Source: Xanthobacter autotrophicus (lineage in GTDB: Bacteria > Pseudomonadota > Alphaproteobacteria > Rhizobiales > Xanthobacteraceae). Taken from it: 44,555 nucleotides of DNA. A program made the position numbers and the translations under genes. Of the stretch, positions 17,220 through 24,214 are shown piece after piece. The first letter of the stretch is position 1. Each line of letters opens with the position of its first letter. The stretch covers positions 1 to 44,555 of the forward strand of contig NZ_JAIVFO010000017.1 in NCBI RefSeq assembly GCF_029991245.1, in the 5' to 3' direction. Below the pieces are notes generated by a model that saw nothing but the letters and a program-made list of their open reading frames with translations, did not search any database and was not told the origin of the DNA.

Positions 17220-17262
17220 GCACGCGCCGATCAAGTTGCACCGCAATCTGATCGGCGCGTGC
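17220..17262. other. Long perfect hairpin between bioD and bioA
   Basis: GCACGCGCCGATCA (17220-17233) pairs perfectly with TGATCGGCGCGTGC (17249-17262). Inside, after one A-C mismatch, GTTGC (17235-17239) pairs with GCAAT (17243-17247, one G-U), leaving a 3-nt loop. There is no T-run. It could be an mRNA processing or stability signal or a mobile palindromic element inserted in the operon. Confidence 0.7.
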
Positions 17263-17278
17263 TGCAGGACCTTCGGCA

Positions 17279-18544
17279 ATGACTTCAAGCCCTTCTCCCG
17301 TCTGGCATCCCTTCACCCAGCATGCACTTGCCCCGGAGCCTCCGGTGGTGGTGCGCGGGGAGGGCGCCTGGCTGGAAACCGCCGGCGGCGGGCGCATTCT
17401 CGATGCCATTTCATCGTGGTGGGTCATCACCCACGGCCATTGCCATCCGCGCATCGTCGCGGCCATCGCGGAACAGGCCGGGCAACTCGACCAGGTGATC
17501 TTCGCCGGCCACACCCATCCGGCTGCCGAAGCGCTCGCGCGCGGCCTCGTGGCCATGACGCCGGCGGGGCTCGATCACGTCTTCTTCTCCGACAGCGGCT
17601 CCACCGCGGTCGAAGTCGCGCTCAAGATGGCGGCGGGCTACTGGCGCCACACCGGCGAGCAGCGCACCCGCATCCTCGCGCTGGAGCACGGCTATCACGG
17701 CGATACCATCGGCACCATGTCGGTGGGCGCGCGCGGCGTCTACAACGCGACCTACGAGCCGTTCCTGTTCGAGGTGACGCGGCTGCCGTTTCCCCACGCC
17801 GGCCGCGAGCAAGCGACCCTGGATGCGCTGGAAGCCGCCTGCCGGGACGCCCCGGCCGCGCTGCTGGTGGAGCCGCTGATCCTCGGCGCCGGCGGCATGT
17901 ACATCTATGCCCCCGAAGTGCTGGCCGAAATGGCGGCGATCTGCGCGCGCCACGGCGTGCTCCTCATCGCCGACGAGGTGATGACCGGCTTCGGCCGCAC
18001 CGGAACCCTGTTTGCCTGCGAGCAGGCGGGCGTGGTGCCGGACATTGCCTGCTATGCCAAGGGCCTCACCGGCGGCTCGCTGCCGCTGGCCGTCACCCTG
18101 TGCCGGCGCGCCATCTTCGAGGCGCACTATTCCACCGACCGGGCGCGCACCTTCTTCCATTCCAGCTCGTTCACGGCCAATCCCATCGCCTGCGCTGCGG
18201 CCGTCGCCAACCTGAAGATCTGGGCGGAAGAGCCGGTCGGCGCGCGCATCGCCGCGCTCGGGGCCGCGCAGGAGGCGCGCCTCGCGCGCTTCGGCGACGA
18301 CCGGCGCTTTGCCAACGTGCGGCGCCTCGGCACCATCACGGCGCTGGACCTTGCGGCGCCCGATGCCGGCTACCTTGCGGAGGTCGGGCCACGGCTCGCC
18401 GCCTTCTTCCGGGAGGAGGGGCTGCTCATCCGCCCGCTGGGCAACACGCTTTATGTGATGCCGCCCTATTGCACCACGGCGGAAGACCTGGACCTTATCT
18501 ATGGGGCCATCGGAACGGCGGCCGACCGCTTCGGGCGGGCATGA
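17279..18544 (+). CDS. bioA: Adenosylmethionine-8-amino-7-oxononanoate aminotransferase
   Basis: A 421-residue class III PLP aminotransferase. It makes 7,8-diaminopelargonate with S-adenosylmethionine as amino donor. Visible features are WHPFTQH at the N-terminus (BioA-specific), SDSGSTAVEVALKMA, GYHGDTIGTMSVG, the aspartate in IADEVMTGFGRTG, and the PLP lysine K261 in CYAKGLTGGSLPLA. It is separated from bioD by 72 bp containing a strong hairpin. Its stop overlaps the start of the next gene by four bases (ATGA at 18541-18544). Confidence 0.92.
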   Translation: MTSSPSPVWHPFTQHALAPEPPVVVRGEGAWLETAGGGRILDAISSWWVITHGHCHPRIVAAIAEQAGQLDQVIFAGHTHPAAEALARGLVAMTPAGLDHVFFSDSGSTAVEVALKMAAGYWRHTGEQRTRILALEHGYHGDTIGTMSVGARGVYNATYEPFLFEVTRLPFPHAGREQATLDALEAACRDAPAALLVEPLILGAGGMYIYAPEVLAEMAAICARHGVLLIADEVMTGFGRTGTLFACEQAGVVPDIACYAKGLTGGSLPLAVTLCRRAIFEAHYSTDRARTFFHSSSFTANPIACAAAVANLKIWAEEPVGARIAALGAAQEARLARFGDDRRFANVRRLGTITALDLAAPDAGYLAEVGPRLAAFFREEGLLIRPLGNTLYVMPPYCTTAEDLDLIYGAIGTAADRFGRA

Positions 18545-19536
18545 GCATGGCGCGAACAGCTGTGGCGGGAACCCGCATCGCCGGCTTCGGCCATTACGCA
18601 CCGGAGCAGGTGGTGACCAGCGCGCAGATCGAGCGCGGGCTGGGCCTTGCAGAGGGCTGGATCTTCGGCCGCACCGGCATCCGCGAGCGGCGGGTCGCGG
18701 CGCCGCACGAGGCGGTGAGCGACCTTGCGTTCGCGGCCGCCGAAATGGCCCTGGCCGATGCGGGCCTCCCCAAGGCCGCCATCGGCCTCACCCTGCTGGC
18801 CACCAGCACCCCCGACCATCTGCTGCCGCCGACCGCGCCGTTGCTCGCCCACCGCCTTGGCCTGTCCGCGAGCGGCGCGGTGGACCTGACCGGGGCCTGC
18901 GCCGGCTTCCTCTATGCGCTGGTGCTGGCCGACGGCTTCGTGCGGACCACCGGACGTGCCGTCCTGGTGGTGGCGGCCAACATCCTGTCGCGCCGCATCG
19001 ATCCCTCAGATCCGGCGACGGCGGCGCTGTTTGCCGATGCGGCGGGCGCTGTGGTGCTCGCCCCCTCGCCTCGGGACGGGACCGGCGTGGTCGGGTCTTG
19101 CCTCGCCTCCGACGGTTCGGGCTACGACCTCATCCAGATCCCCGACAGCGGCAGCCGCCTGTCGGCGACGGGTCAGGCCGGGGCCGGGCGAATGGTGATG
19201 CGGGAGGGCCGCGCGGTGTTTTCCCGGGCGGTGGCCATGATGGCCTCCTCCTGCCGCATGGCGCTGGAGGAGGCCGGGCTCACCCTCGATGAGGTGACCC
19301 ATTTCCTGCCGCATCAGGCCAATGCCCGCATCATCACCGCGGTGGCCGAGCGGCTCGCCATCGGCCCGGAGCGGACCCTGTCGAGCGTTGCCGACTATGG
19401 CAATTCGTCCGCCGCCACCGTGCCCTTCACCCTGTCGGCGGTGCGCGAAGCCCGCGCCTATGGCGAGGGCGACGTGCTGCTCATCGCCGCCGCCGGCGCC
19501 GGCCTCACCGGCGGCGCCGCCGTGTTCCGGTTCTAG
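18541..19536 (+). CDS. bioZ: BioZ, 3-oxopimeloyl-ACP synthase (FabH-like)
   Basis: A 331-residue FabH-family beta-ketoacyl-ACP synthase, translationally coupled to bioA. The catalytic triad is visible: C120 in LTGACAGFLYAL, H258 in LPHQANARI and N288 in DYGNSSAATVPF. FabH-like genes inside bio operons of alphaproteobacteria are BioZ, which condenses glutaryl-CoA (from lysine breakdown) with malonyl-ACP to make the pimelate precursor. This replaces the BioC/BioH route, neither gene of which is in this window. Context decides between BioZ and a housekeeping FabH. Confidence 0.82.
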   Translation: MSMARTAVAGTRIAGFGHYAPEQVVTSAQIERGLGLAEGWIFGRTGIRERRVAAPHEAVSDLAFAAAEMALADAGLPKAAIGLTLLATSTPDHLLPPTAPLLAHRLGLSASGAVDLTGACAGFLYALVLADGFVRTTGRAVLVVAANILSRRIDPSDPATAALFADAAGAVVLAPSPRDGTGVVGSCLASDGSGYDLIQIPDSGSRLSATGQAGAGRMVMREGRAVFSRAVAMMASSCRMALEEAGLTLDEVTHFLPHQANARIITAVAERLAIGPERTLSSVADYGNSSAATVPFTLSAVREARAYGEGDVLLIAAAGAGLTGGAAVFRF

Positions 19537-19558
19537 AGCGGGCGCTGCTGGCCCATGG

Positions 19559-20107
19559 TCAGGGCTTGAACGCCGCGCCGGCGATGCGCGCGCCGGCGCC
19601 GCCGATGGGCTGGGTGGTGTGGTCGTCCGGCCCGGCATGGACCACCAGCGCGAAGCCGGTCGGCGAAAGCAGGCCGTTGGCGCCGGTGAGAGCCACCGGG
19701 CTCGTCACCTCGGCCGACACCGAGCCATCGGCGACGGCGAAGATGTTGGGCAGGTCGCCCTCGTCGGGACCGTTGGGATTGAGCAGGCCGTGGGCCTTGC
19801 CGCCGTGGTTCACATGGGCTTTGGAGGCGAGGAACTTCTCGGTGTCGGAGCAGTCGGCCACCGCGTGGAAGTGGATGCCGTGCCAGCCGGGCGGGATGGC
19901 GCCCGGCTGAAGGGCGAGGCGCACGATGGTGACGCGGTCGGTCCCGGTGGCGGTGGCGGTGCCGATGGGCTTGCCGCTATTGCCGACCAGGTCCGCCTTG
20001 ACCACGGTGGGCGCCGGGCCAGCGGGCGCCGCCGGCGTCTGGGCCAGCGCGGCCGGCGCGCCGGCGATCAGGATCGAAGCTGCGAGGAGCCAGTGTTTCG
20101 AGCCCAT
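19559..20107 (-). CDS. sodC: Cu/Zn superoxide dismutase-like periplasmic protein
   Basis: A 182-residue protein with a signal peptide (residues 1-22, ending ALA/Q). The SodC core is clear: GIHFH copper ligands, ADC cysteine, HVNHGGKAHG bridging and zinc histidines, and VVHAGPDDH near the end. Two usual features are missing. The zinc ligand normally found as H-x-GD is D here (GPDEGDLPN). The C-terminal cysteine of the R-x-ACG motif is absent (GARIAGAAFKP), so the conserved disulphide cannot form. It may still be active, or be a SodC-like protein with a changed metal site. It converges on bioZ and lies 220 bp downstream of the DUF4394 gene on the same strand. Confidence 0.8.
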   Translation of the reverse strand: MGSKHWLLAASILIAGAPAALAQTPAAPAGPAPTVVKADLVGNSGKPIGTATATGTDRVTIVRLALQPGAIPPGWHGIHFHAVADCSDTEKFLASKAHVNHGGKAHGLLNPNGPDEGDLPNIFAVADGSVSAEVTSPVALTGANGLLSPTGFALVVHAGPDDHTTQPIGGAGARIAGAAFKP

Positions 20108-20277
20108 GGGTGCCTTCCTTGTCCTGCGGCGCGCTTGGCGCGCGTTTTATCGAACCGCGGCGTGCTTATACCACCGGCTCGCGTCTTCGGTCTCGGAAAT
20201 GGGGAGGGCGGGTCACCCGGCCGCGCGCGCCCTACGGGGAAGCGGCACCTCAAGATGTGGATCGCGTCCCCACACCG

Positions 20278-20305
20278 CCCGGCTCAGGGTGCACCCCGAG
20301 CCGGG
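20278..20305 (-). terminator. Hairpin between the DUF4394 gene and sodC
   Basis: CCCGGCTC (20278-20285) pairs with GAGCCGGG (20298-20305), and GGGTGCACCC in the middle is itself a perfect palindrome, with a single A-C mismatch between the two parts. It lies 23 bp past the DUF4394 stop. The lack of a T-run makes full termination uncertain. The rest of 20108-20327 holds no gene. Confidence 0.5.
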
Positions 20306-20327
20306 TCCGCGCCGCCTCAGGTCATCC

Positions 20328-21110
20328 TCACATGGCGGGGATGATGGCGATGTCGCTGACCGGGCCGTCGAGGCCCGCCACCTTGCCGGCGCTCGTGGCC
20401 TTGCCGGTGGCGAGGTCCACCCGGTACAGCATGGTCCCGGCCATCAGCCAGCCCTCGTTGGCGCCGGCGTCCGCCGCCACGATGTCGAAGGCGTAGCTTT
20501 TGCCCTCCACGCCGATCATGCCCACGGTGTTGAGGATGCCGTCATTGGGCGGCGCCTGCTTCACCAGCAGGCCGAGCTTGCCGTCGATGTCGTAGAGCGC
20601 GGTCTCCTTCGCGCCCTTCACGGAATTGGTGTAGGCGCCCGCCGCGACGGCTGGCGACTTGCCCATGTGCTTGTCGGCATCGGCGAACTTCAGCATGCCG
20701 TCGCGCACCACCTTGCCGTCATCCACATTGGCCCGCAGGTTGGTGCCGTCGGCACCGATGACGCGCAGGCGGTCGGCGACGGGGTTGAAGTCCACTGTCG
20801 CGGCGGTGCCGGCCGCCAGCATGGTCTCCAGCTTCGCCTTCGGCGTGGCGGTGCCGCTCACCGGGTCGATGGTGGCCACGGTGCCGTCCTCGAACAGGCC
20901 ATAGAGCTTGCCGTCCGCCGGGCGCACGTCGATGCCCACGAGCTTGCCGGAGACGCCGGACACCTTCAGCGGGGCGGCGGCCTTCAGCGCCTTGGCGTCC
21001 ACCACCGCGATGCGGTTGCCGTCCACCAGCGCCACCACGGTCTGGGCCGAGGCCGCCGCGGGCACCGCCATCGCGCTGGCGAGGGCGATCATCATGAGCG
21101 TGCTCTTCAT
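20328..21110 (-). CDS. DUF4394-family secreted protein
   Basis: A 260-residue protein with a signal peptide (residues 1-22, ASAQ cleavage). It begins at ATG 21110 behind AGGAGA. The body shows repeats with LYRVDLATGKAT, LVGIDVRPADGKLYGLFEDG and VDFNPVADRLRVIGADG, the hallmark of DUF4394 proteins, which look like small beta-propellers of unknown function. It is divergent from an ECF sigma factor gene and is a natural candidate for its regulon. No catalytic residues can be assigned. Confidence 0.75.
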   Translation of the reverse strand: MKSTLMMIALASAMAVPAAASAQTVVALVDGNRIAVVDAKALKAAAPLKVSGVSGKLVGIDVRPADGKLYGLFEDGTVATIDPVSGTATPKAKLETMLAAGTAATVDFNPVADRLRVIGADGTNLRANVDDGKVVRDGMLKFADADKHMGKSPAVAAGAYTNSVKGAKETALYDIDGKLGLLVKQAPPNDGILNTVGMIGVEGKSYAFDIVAADAGANEGWLMAGTMLYRVDLATGKATSAGKVAGLDGPVSDIAIIPAM

Positions 21111-21211
21111 CTCATTCTCCTGCTGTCGCACCGACCATCGCGGCCGGGTCGAAGCGGCTACACGCCAGCGCGGCGAACGGATGCAGCGGGGGGAGATTTT
21201 TTTGATTGCGG

Positions 21212-21239
21212 CCATCCACCGGTGGATGAGCGCCGTAAG
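21212..21239 (+). promoter_or_regulatory. Candidate ECF promoter overlapping a 16-bp palindrome
   Basis: CCATCC (21212-21217) and CGTAAG (21234-21239), 16 nt apart, resemble the CCATCC/CCGAAT promoters of SigK-RskA systems. The -35 lies in the perfect palindrome CATCCACCGGTGGATG (21213-21228). Transcription would start about 30 nt before the sigma-factor ATG. On the minus strand another CATCC (complement of 21179-21183) with CGTGTA (complement of 21159-21164) could serve the DUF4394 gene. Confidence 0.4.
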
Positions 21240-21278
21240 GTCAACAGGACCACCAGAAAGCGGAAGGCGCAGCACGCG

Positions 21279-21848
21279 ATGGCCTCGACGACGCCGGTCA
21301 CGGCGCGGATCGATCCTGACGCGCTGGCGCGTGCGCTGGAGGGCTGCGCGCGCGGCGACCACGCCTGCCTGCGGGAGATTTATGACAAGATCGCGCCGCA
21401 GATGACGGGCGTCGCGCTCCGCCTGCTGCGGCGGCGCGATCTTGCCGAGGACGTGGTGCACGACACCTTCGTGCGCATCTGGGAGAAGGCGGCGACGTTC
21501 GATCCCGCCCGCGGCAGCGCCGTCACCTGGATGTTCGCGATCCTGCGCCATCGCGCGCTCAACGTGCTGCGCGCGGAGGGCCGCACCGACCTCACCGACG
21601 ATTTCGAGCCCCTGGCCCTCGCCAGCGACGCGCCGGACGCCGAGGCGGTGGTGTGCGCCCTGTCGGAGGCGGGGGCCCTGCGGCGCTGCCTGGAGCGGCT
21701 GGACCCGCCCCGGCGCGTCGCCATCGTGCTCGCCTATACGCGCGGCCTCAGCCATGGTGAGCTGGCCGGCCGCATGGGCATTCCGCTGGGCACCGCCAAG
21801 TCCTGGATCCGCAGGAGCCTGCTTGCGCTCAGGGAGTGCATGGCATGA
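21279..21848 (+). CDS. ECF-type RNA polymerase sigma factor
   Basis: A 189-residue sigma-70-family extracytoplasmic-function factor. Region 2 is at about residues 28-95 (LREIYDKIAPQMTGVALRLL, DVVHDTFVRIWEKA, SAVTWMFAILRHRALN). Region 4 is at about residues 130-185 (AIVLAYTRGLSHGELAGRMG, PLGTAKSWIRRSLLAL). It starts at ATG 21279; upstream GGAAGG is a modest ribosome site. The next gene, an RskA-type anti-sigma factor, overlaps its stop by four bases. This is the SigK/RskA-like arrangement, in which the membrane anti-sigma protein holds the sigma factor until a signal is sensed. Confidence 0.88.
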   Translation: MASTTPVTARIDPDALARALEGCARGDHACLREIYDKIAPQMTGVALRLLRRRDLAEDVVHDTFVRIWEKAATFDPARGSAVTWMFAILRHRALNVLRAEGRTDLTDDFEPLALASDAPDAEAVVCALSEAGALRRCLERLDPPRRVAIVLAYTRGLSHGELAGRMGIPLGTAKSWIRRSLLALRECMA

Positions 21849-22573
21849 GCGAGGATCTCCACGCGCTGGCCGGCGAATATGTGCTCGGGCTGCTCGCTGG
21901 CGACGAGGCCCAGGCCTGCGCCGGGCGCCTTGCCGCCGATCCCGCCTTCGCCATGGCGGTGGAGCACTGGCGCGCCCGCCTCGCCGAATTCGATCTTTCG
22001 GCTCCGGCGCAGGTGCCCTCTGCCGCGGTGTGGGACCGGATTGCTGCCGCAACCGCCGCACCGCCCGCACTGTCATCGCCCGCCCGGGCGCGGCGGCCAT
22101 CGGCCGGATGGGGGGCGGCCCTTTCCGCCGTGTGGGAGAGCCTGCCGGTGTGGCGCGGCATCGGGCTGGGGGCTGCCGCCGCGACGCTGCTGCTCGCCCT
22201 CGGTCTCGGCTTCCAGATGCGCGAGGCGGCGCGCGCGCCGGTGCTCGTCGCCGTGCTGCTGTCCGGAGACAACCGGCCGGCGGCAGTGGTCAACACCTTC
22301 AGGGACGGCCGCGCCGAACTGATCCCGCTCGCCGCGCTCCGCGCGCCGGAGGGCAAGTCGCTCCAGGTCTGGACCCTGTGGGACCGCGCGCGCGGTCCGG
22401 TCTCGGTCGGCCTGGTCGATGCCCTGCGCAGCCTCGACCTGCAGTTGAAGGGCCTGCCCACGGCGGTGCCGGAACAACTCTTCGAGGTGACCCTCGAACC
22501 CGCCGGCGGTTCGCCCACGGGCCGCCCCACCGGCCCCATCCTGATGAAAGGCACCGCCAGCCGCGCGCTGTGA
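21845..22573 (+). CDS. RskA-family anti-sigma factor
   Basis: A 242-residue membrane protein, translationally coupled to the sigma gene (ATGA at 21845-21848). The N-terminal cytoplasmic part (LHALAGEYVLGLLAGDEAQA) is the anti-sigma domain. One transmembrane helix is near residues 102-124 (GIGLGAAAATLLLALGLGF). The C-terminal RskA periplasmic domain includes SLQVWTLWDRARGPVSVG and ends with FEVTLEPAGGSPTGRPTGP. It probably binds and silences the upstream ECF sigma factor. The extracytoplasmic signal is unknown. Confidence 0.85.
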   Translation: MSEDLHALAGEYVLGLLAGDEAQACAGRLAADPAFAMAVEHWRARLAEFDLSAPAQVPSAAVWDRIAAATAAPPALSSPARARRPSAGWGAALSAVWESLPVWRGIGLGAAAATLLLALGLGFQMREAARAPVLVAVLLSGDNRPAAVVNTFRDGRAELIPLAALRAPEGKSLQVWTLWDRARGPVSVGLVDALRSLDLQLKGLPTAVPEQLFEVTLEPAGGSPTGRPTGPILMKGTASRAL

Positions 22574-22653
22574 GGGGGCGGCTGGGCTGTTGGCCCACGG
22601 GCCGGGCGCCGGAGCAAGGCAGGCCGGTGGCGTTGATTTTCAGGAGAATGGGC

Positions 22654-22672
22654 TGGTGCTGCGAGAGAGGAT
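22654..22672 (-). other. Duplicated tRNA-Thr 3' end, candidate island attachment site
   Basis: TGGTGCTGCGAGAGAGGAT is identical over 19 bp to 36797-36815, which is the 3' end of the tRNA-Thr gene including the encoded CCA. Such partial copies are left at the far end of elements that integrate into tRNA genes. The orientation is correct: the intact tRNA reads leftwards and the copy lies 14.1 kb beyond its 3' end. The surrounding gap 22574-22840 has no gene. Confidence 0.65.
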
Positions 22673-22840
22673 GAAGGTCCCGTTTCGTCTCCCGAAATCC
22701 ATGCAATCAAGGCCCGTGCGGCAGAAATCCGCTGATGGCGACCCCACACGGGACCAGTCCCAGAGACGTGCGAATCAATAGTCAGCGGCAGCACCTTCAT
22801 CTATGGTGCCGCGCCTTTTTCCAGCCTGATCGTCTCTCCC

Positions 22841-24151
22841 GTGACTCCCGCCGCCCGTCTGCAAGCTACTCTCGATCTGATGCATGAAGTCGATCGTGTC
22901 GCGCGTCCCGCCGATGCTGTCGTCTCGGCGTGGTTTCGGACCCGCCGCCATATCGGCGACAGGGATCGTGGCCATATCTGCGATCTGCTCTATGCGCTAC
23001 TGCGACATCACGCACGAATAGTCTGGTGGTTGGCGAAGCACGGACGCCCGGACGTGCCCCGCAACCGGCTTTTGGCATGGCTTGCGCTCGATGGAGGCAA
23101 GACGCCCGATCAGGTCCATCGCCTGTTCACCGGTGGAAAATGCGCGCCTGCCGTCCTGATGGATCACGAGCGCGCGCTGTTGGTCAAATTGCACGGCTGC
23201 CCGATCGACCATCCAGCCATGCCGGACGACGTGCGCTTTGAATGTCCATCCTGGGCGCTCGACCATCTGCGGCGGCGTTTCCATGACTCGTTCGGGCGCG
23301 AGATGGCCGCGCTTCTGACAGCAGCCCCGCTCGATCTGCGCGTCAATCCGCTCAAGTCCACCCGCGAGGCCATGCTGCGCGCGCTGCGCGATCTTGGCCT
23401 GAAGGCCGAGGCGTCTCGCATGGCGCCTTACGGTCTTCGCGTGAAAGAGCGTCCCTCATTGGCCAGCCTGCCCATGTTGAAAAGCGGCGAGGTGGAGATT
23501 CAGGACGAGGGCTCGCAGCTTGTCGCCATGCTGGTCGACGCGCGGCCGGGCGAACGCGTGGTCGATTTCTGCGCCGGGGCTGGCGGCAAGACGCTGGCCA
23601 TCGCCGCGCAGATGGCAAACAAGGGCCACGTCATGGCCTGCGATGTCTCGGACGGCCGTCTGAAGCGCGCTGCCGAGCGGTTCCGGCGTGCAGGACTCCA
23701 CAATATCGAGACCAGGCCCCTGACCAGCGAAACGGATCGCTGGGTGAAGCGTCACAAGGGCAGTTTCGATCGGGTGCTGGTCGATGCGCCGTGCAGTGGC
23801 ACCGGCACGTGGAGGCGGAATCCGGATGCGCGCTGGCGTCCGCTGGGCGCCGGGCTTGAGCATCTCCTGTCGCTACAGGCCAGTATTCTTGCGAGCGCCG
23901 CGCGGCTTGTGAAGCCCGGCGGACGGCTCGTCTACGCCACATGTTCCATGCTGCCGCAGGAAAACGAGGAGCAGGCGGCAACCTTCCTGGCGGCGCATCC
24001 TGCCTTTCAGGTCGTGCCGTTGCGCGAGGCTGCGCCGCAACTCAACGGTTCGGCGCATCCGGACTACCTGTCGCTGACGCCTGCCCGCCACGATACCGAT
24101 GGCTTCTTTGCTGCCGTGATGCAGCGCGAGGCCGCTCCGGCGCCAGGGTAG
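22841..24151 (+). CDS. RsmB/NOP-family RNA (cytosine-C5) methyltransferase
   Basis: A 436-residue protein with an N-terminal NusB-like RNA-binding part and a C-terminal SAM domain. The SAM-binding loop VVDFCAGAGGKT begins at residue 241. The two catalytic cysteines of m5C methyltransferases are present: C318 in VDAPCSGTGTW and C368 in YATCSMLPQENE. The likely target is 16S rRNA, as for RsmB, but island-borne paralogues may modify another RNA. The start is GTG 22841 with no strong ribosome site; an ATG lies 39 bp further in. It is the first gene inside the tRNA-bounded segment and converges on the radical-SAM gene. Confidence 0.85.
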   Translation: MTPAARLQATLDLMHEVDRVARPADAVVSAWFRTRRHIGDRDRGHICDLLYALLRHHARIVWWLAKHGRPDVPRNRLLAWLALDGGKTPDQVHRLFTGGKCAPAVLMDHERALLVKLHGCPIDHPAMPDDVRFECPSWALDHLRRRFHDSFGREMAALLTAAPLDLRVNPLKSTREAMLRALRDLGLKAEASRMAPYGLRVKERPSLASLPMLKSGEVEIQDEGSQLVAMLVDARPGERVVDFCAGAGGKTLAIAAQMANKGHVMACDVSDGRLKRAAERFRRAGLHNIETRPLTSETDRWVKRHKGSFDRVLVDAPCSGTGTWRRNPDARWRPLGAGLEHLLSLQASILASAARLVKPGGRLVYATCSMLPQENEEQAATFLAAHPAFQVVPLREAAPQLNGSAHPDYLSLTPARHDTDGFFAAVMQREAAPAPG

Positions 24152-24214
24152 CCATCGTCCAGGACGGTGCCGGCGCCGGGCAAGGCGGGGAACGCCCCCG
24201 CCGGTGTGGACCGT

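Noticed and set aside
18541-19536. Housekeeping FabH
   Set aside because: The catalytic triad would fit FabH, but coupling to bioA in a biotin operon makes BioZ the better call.
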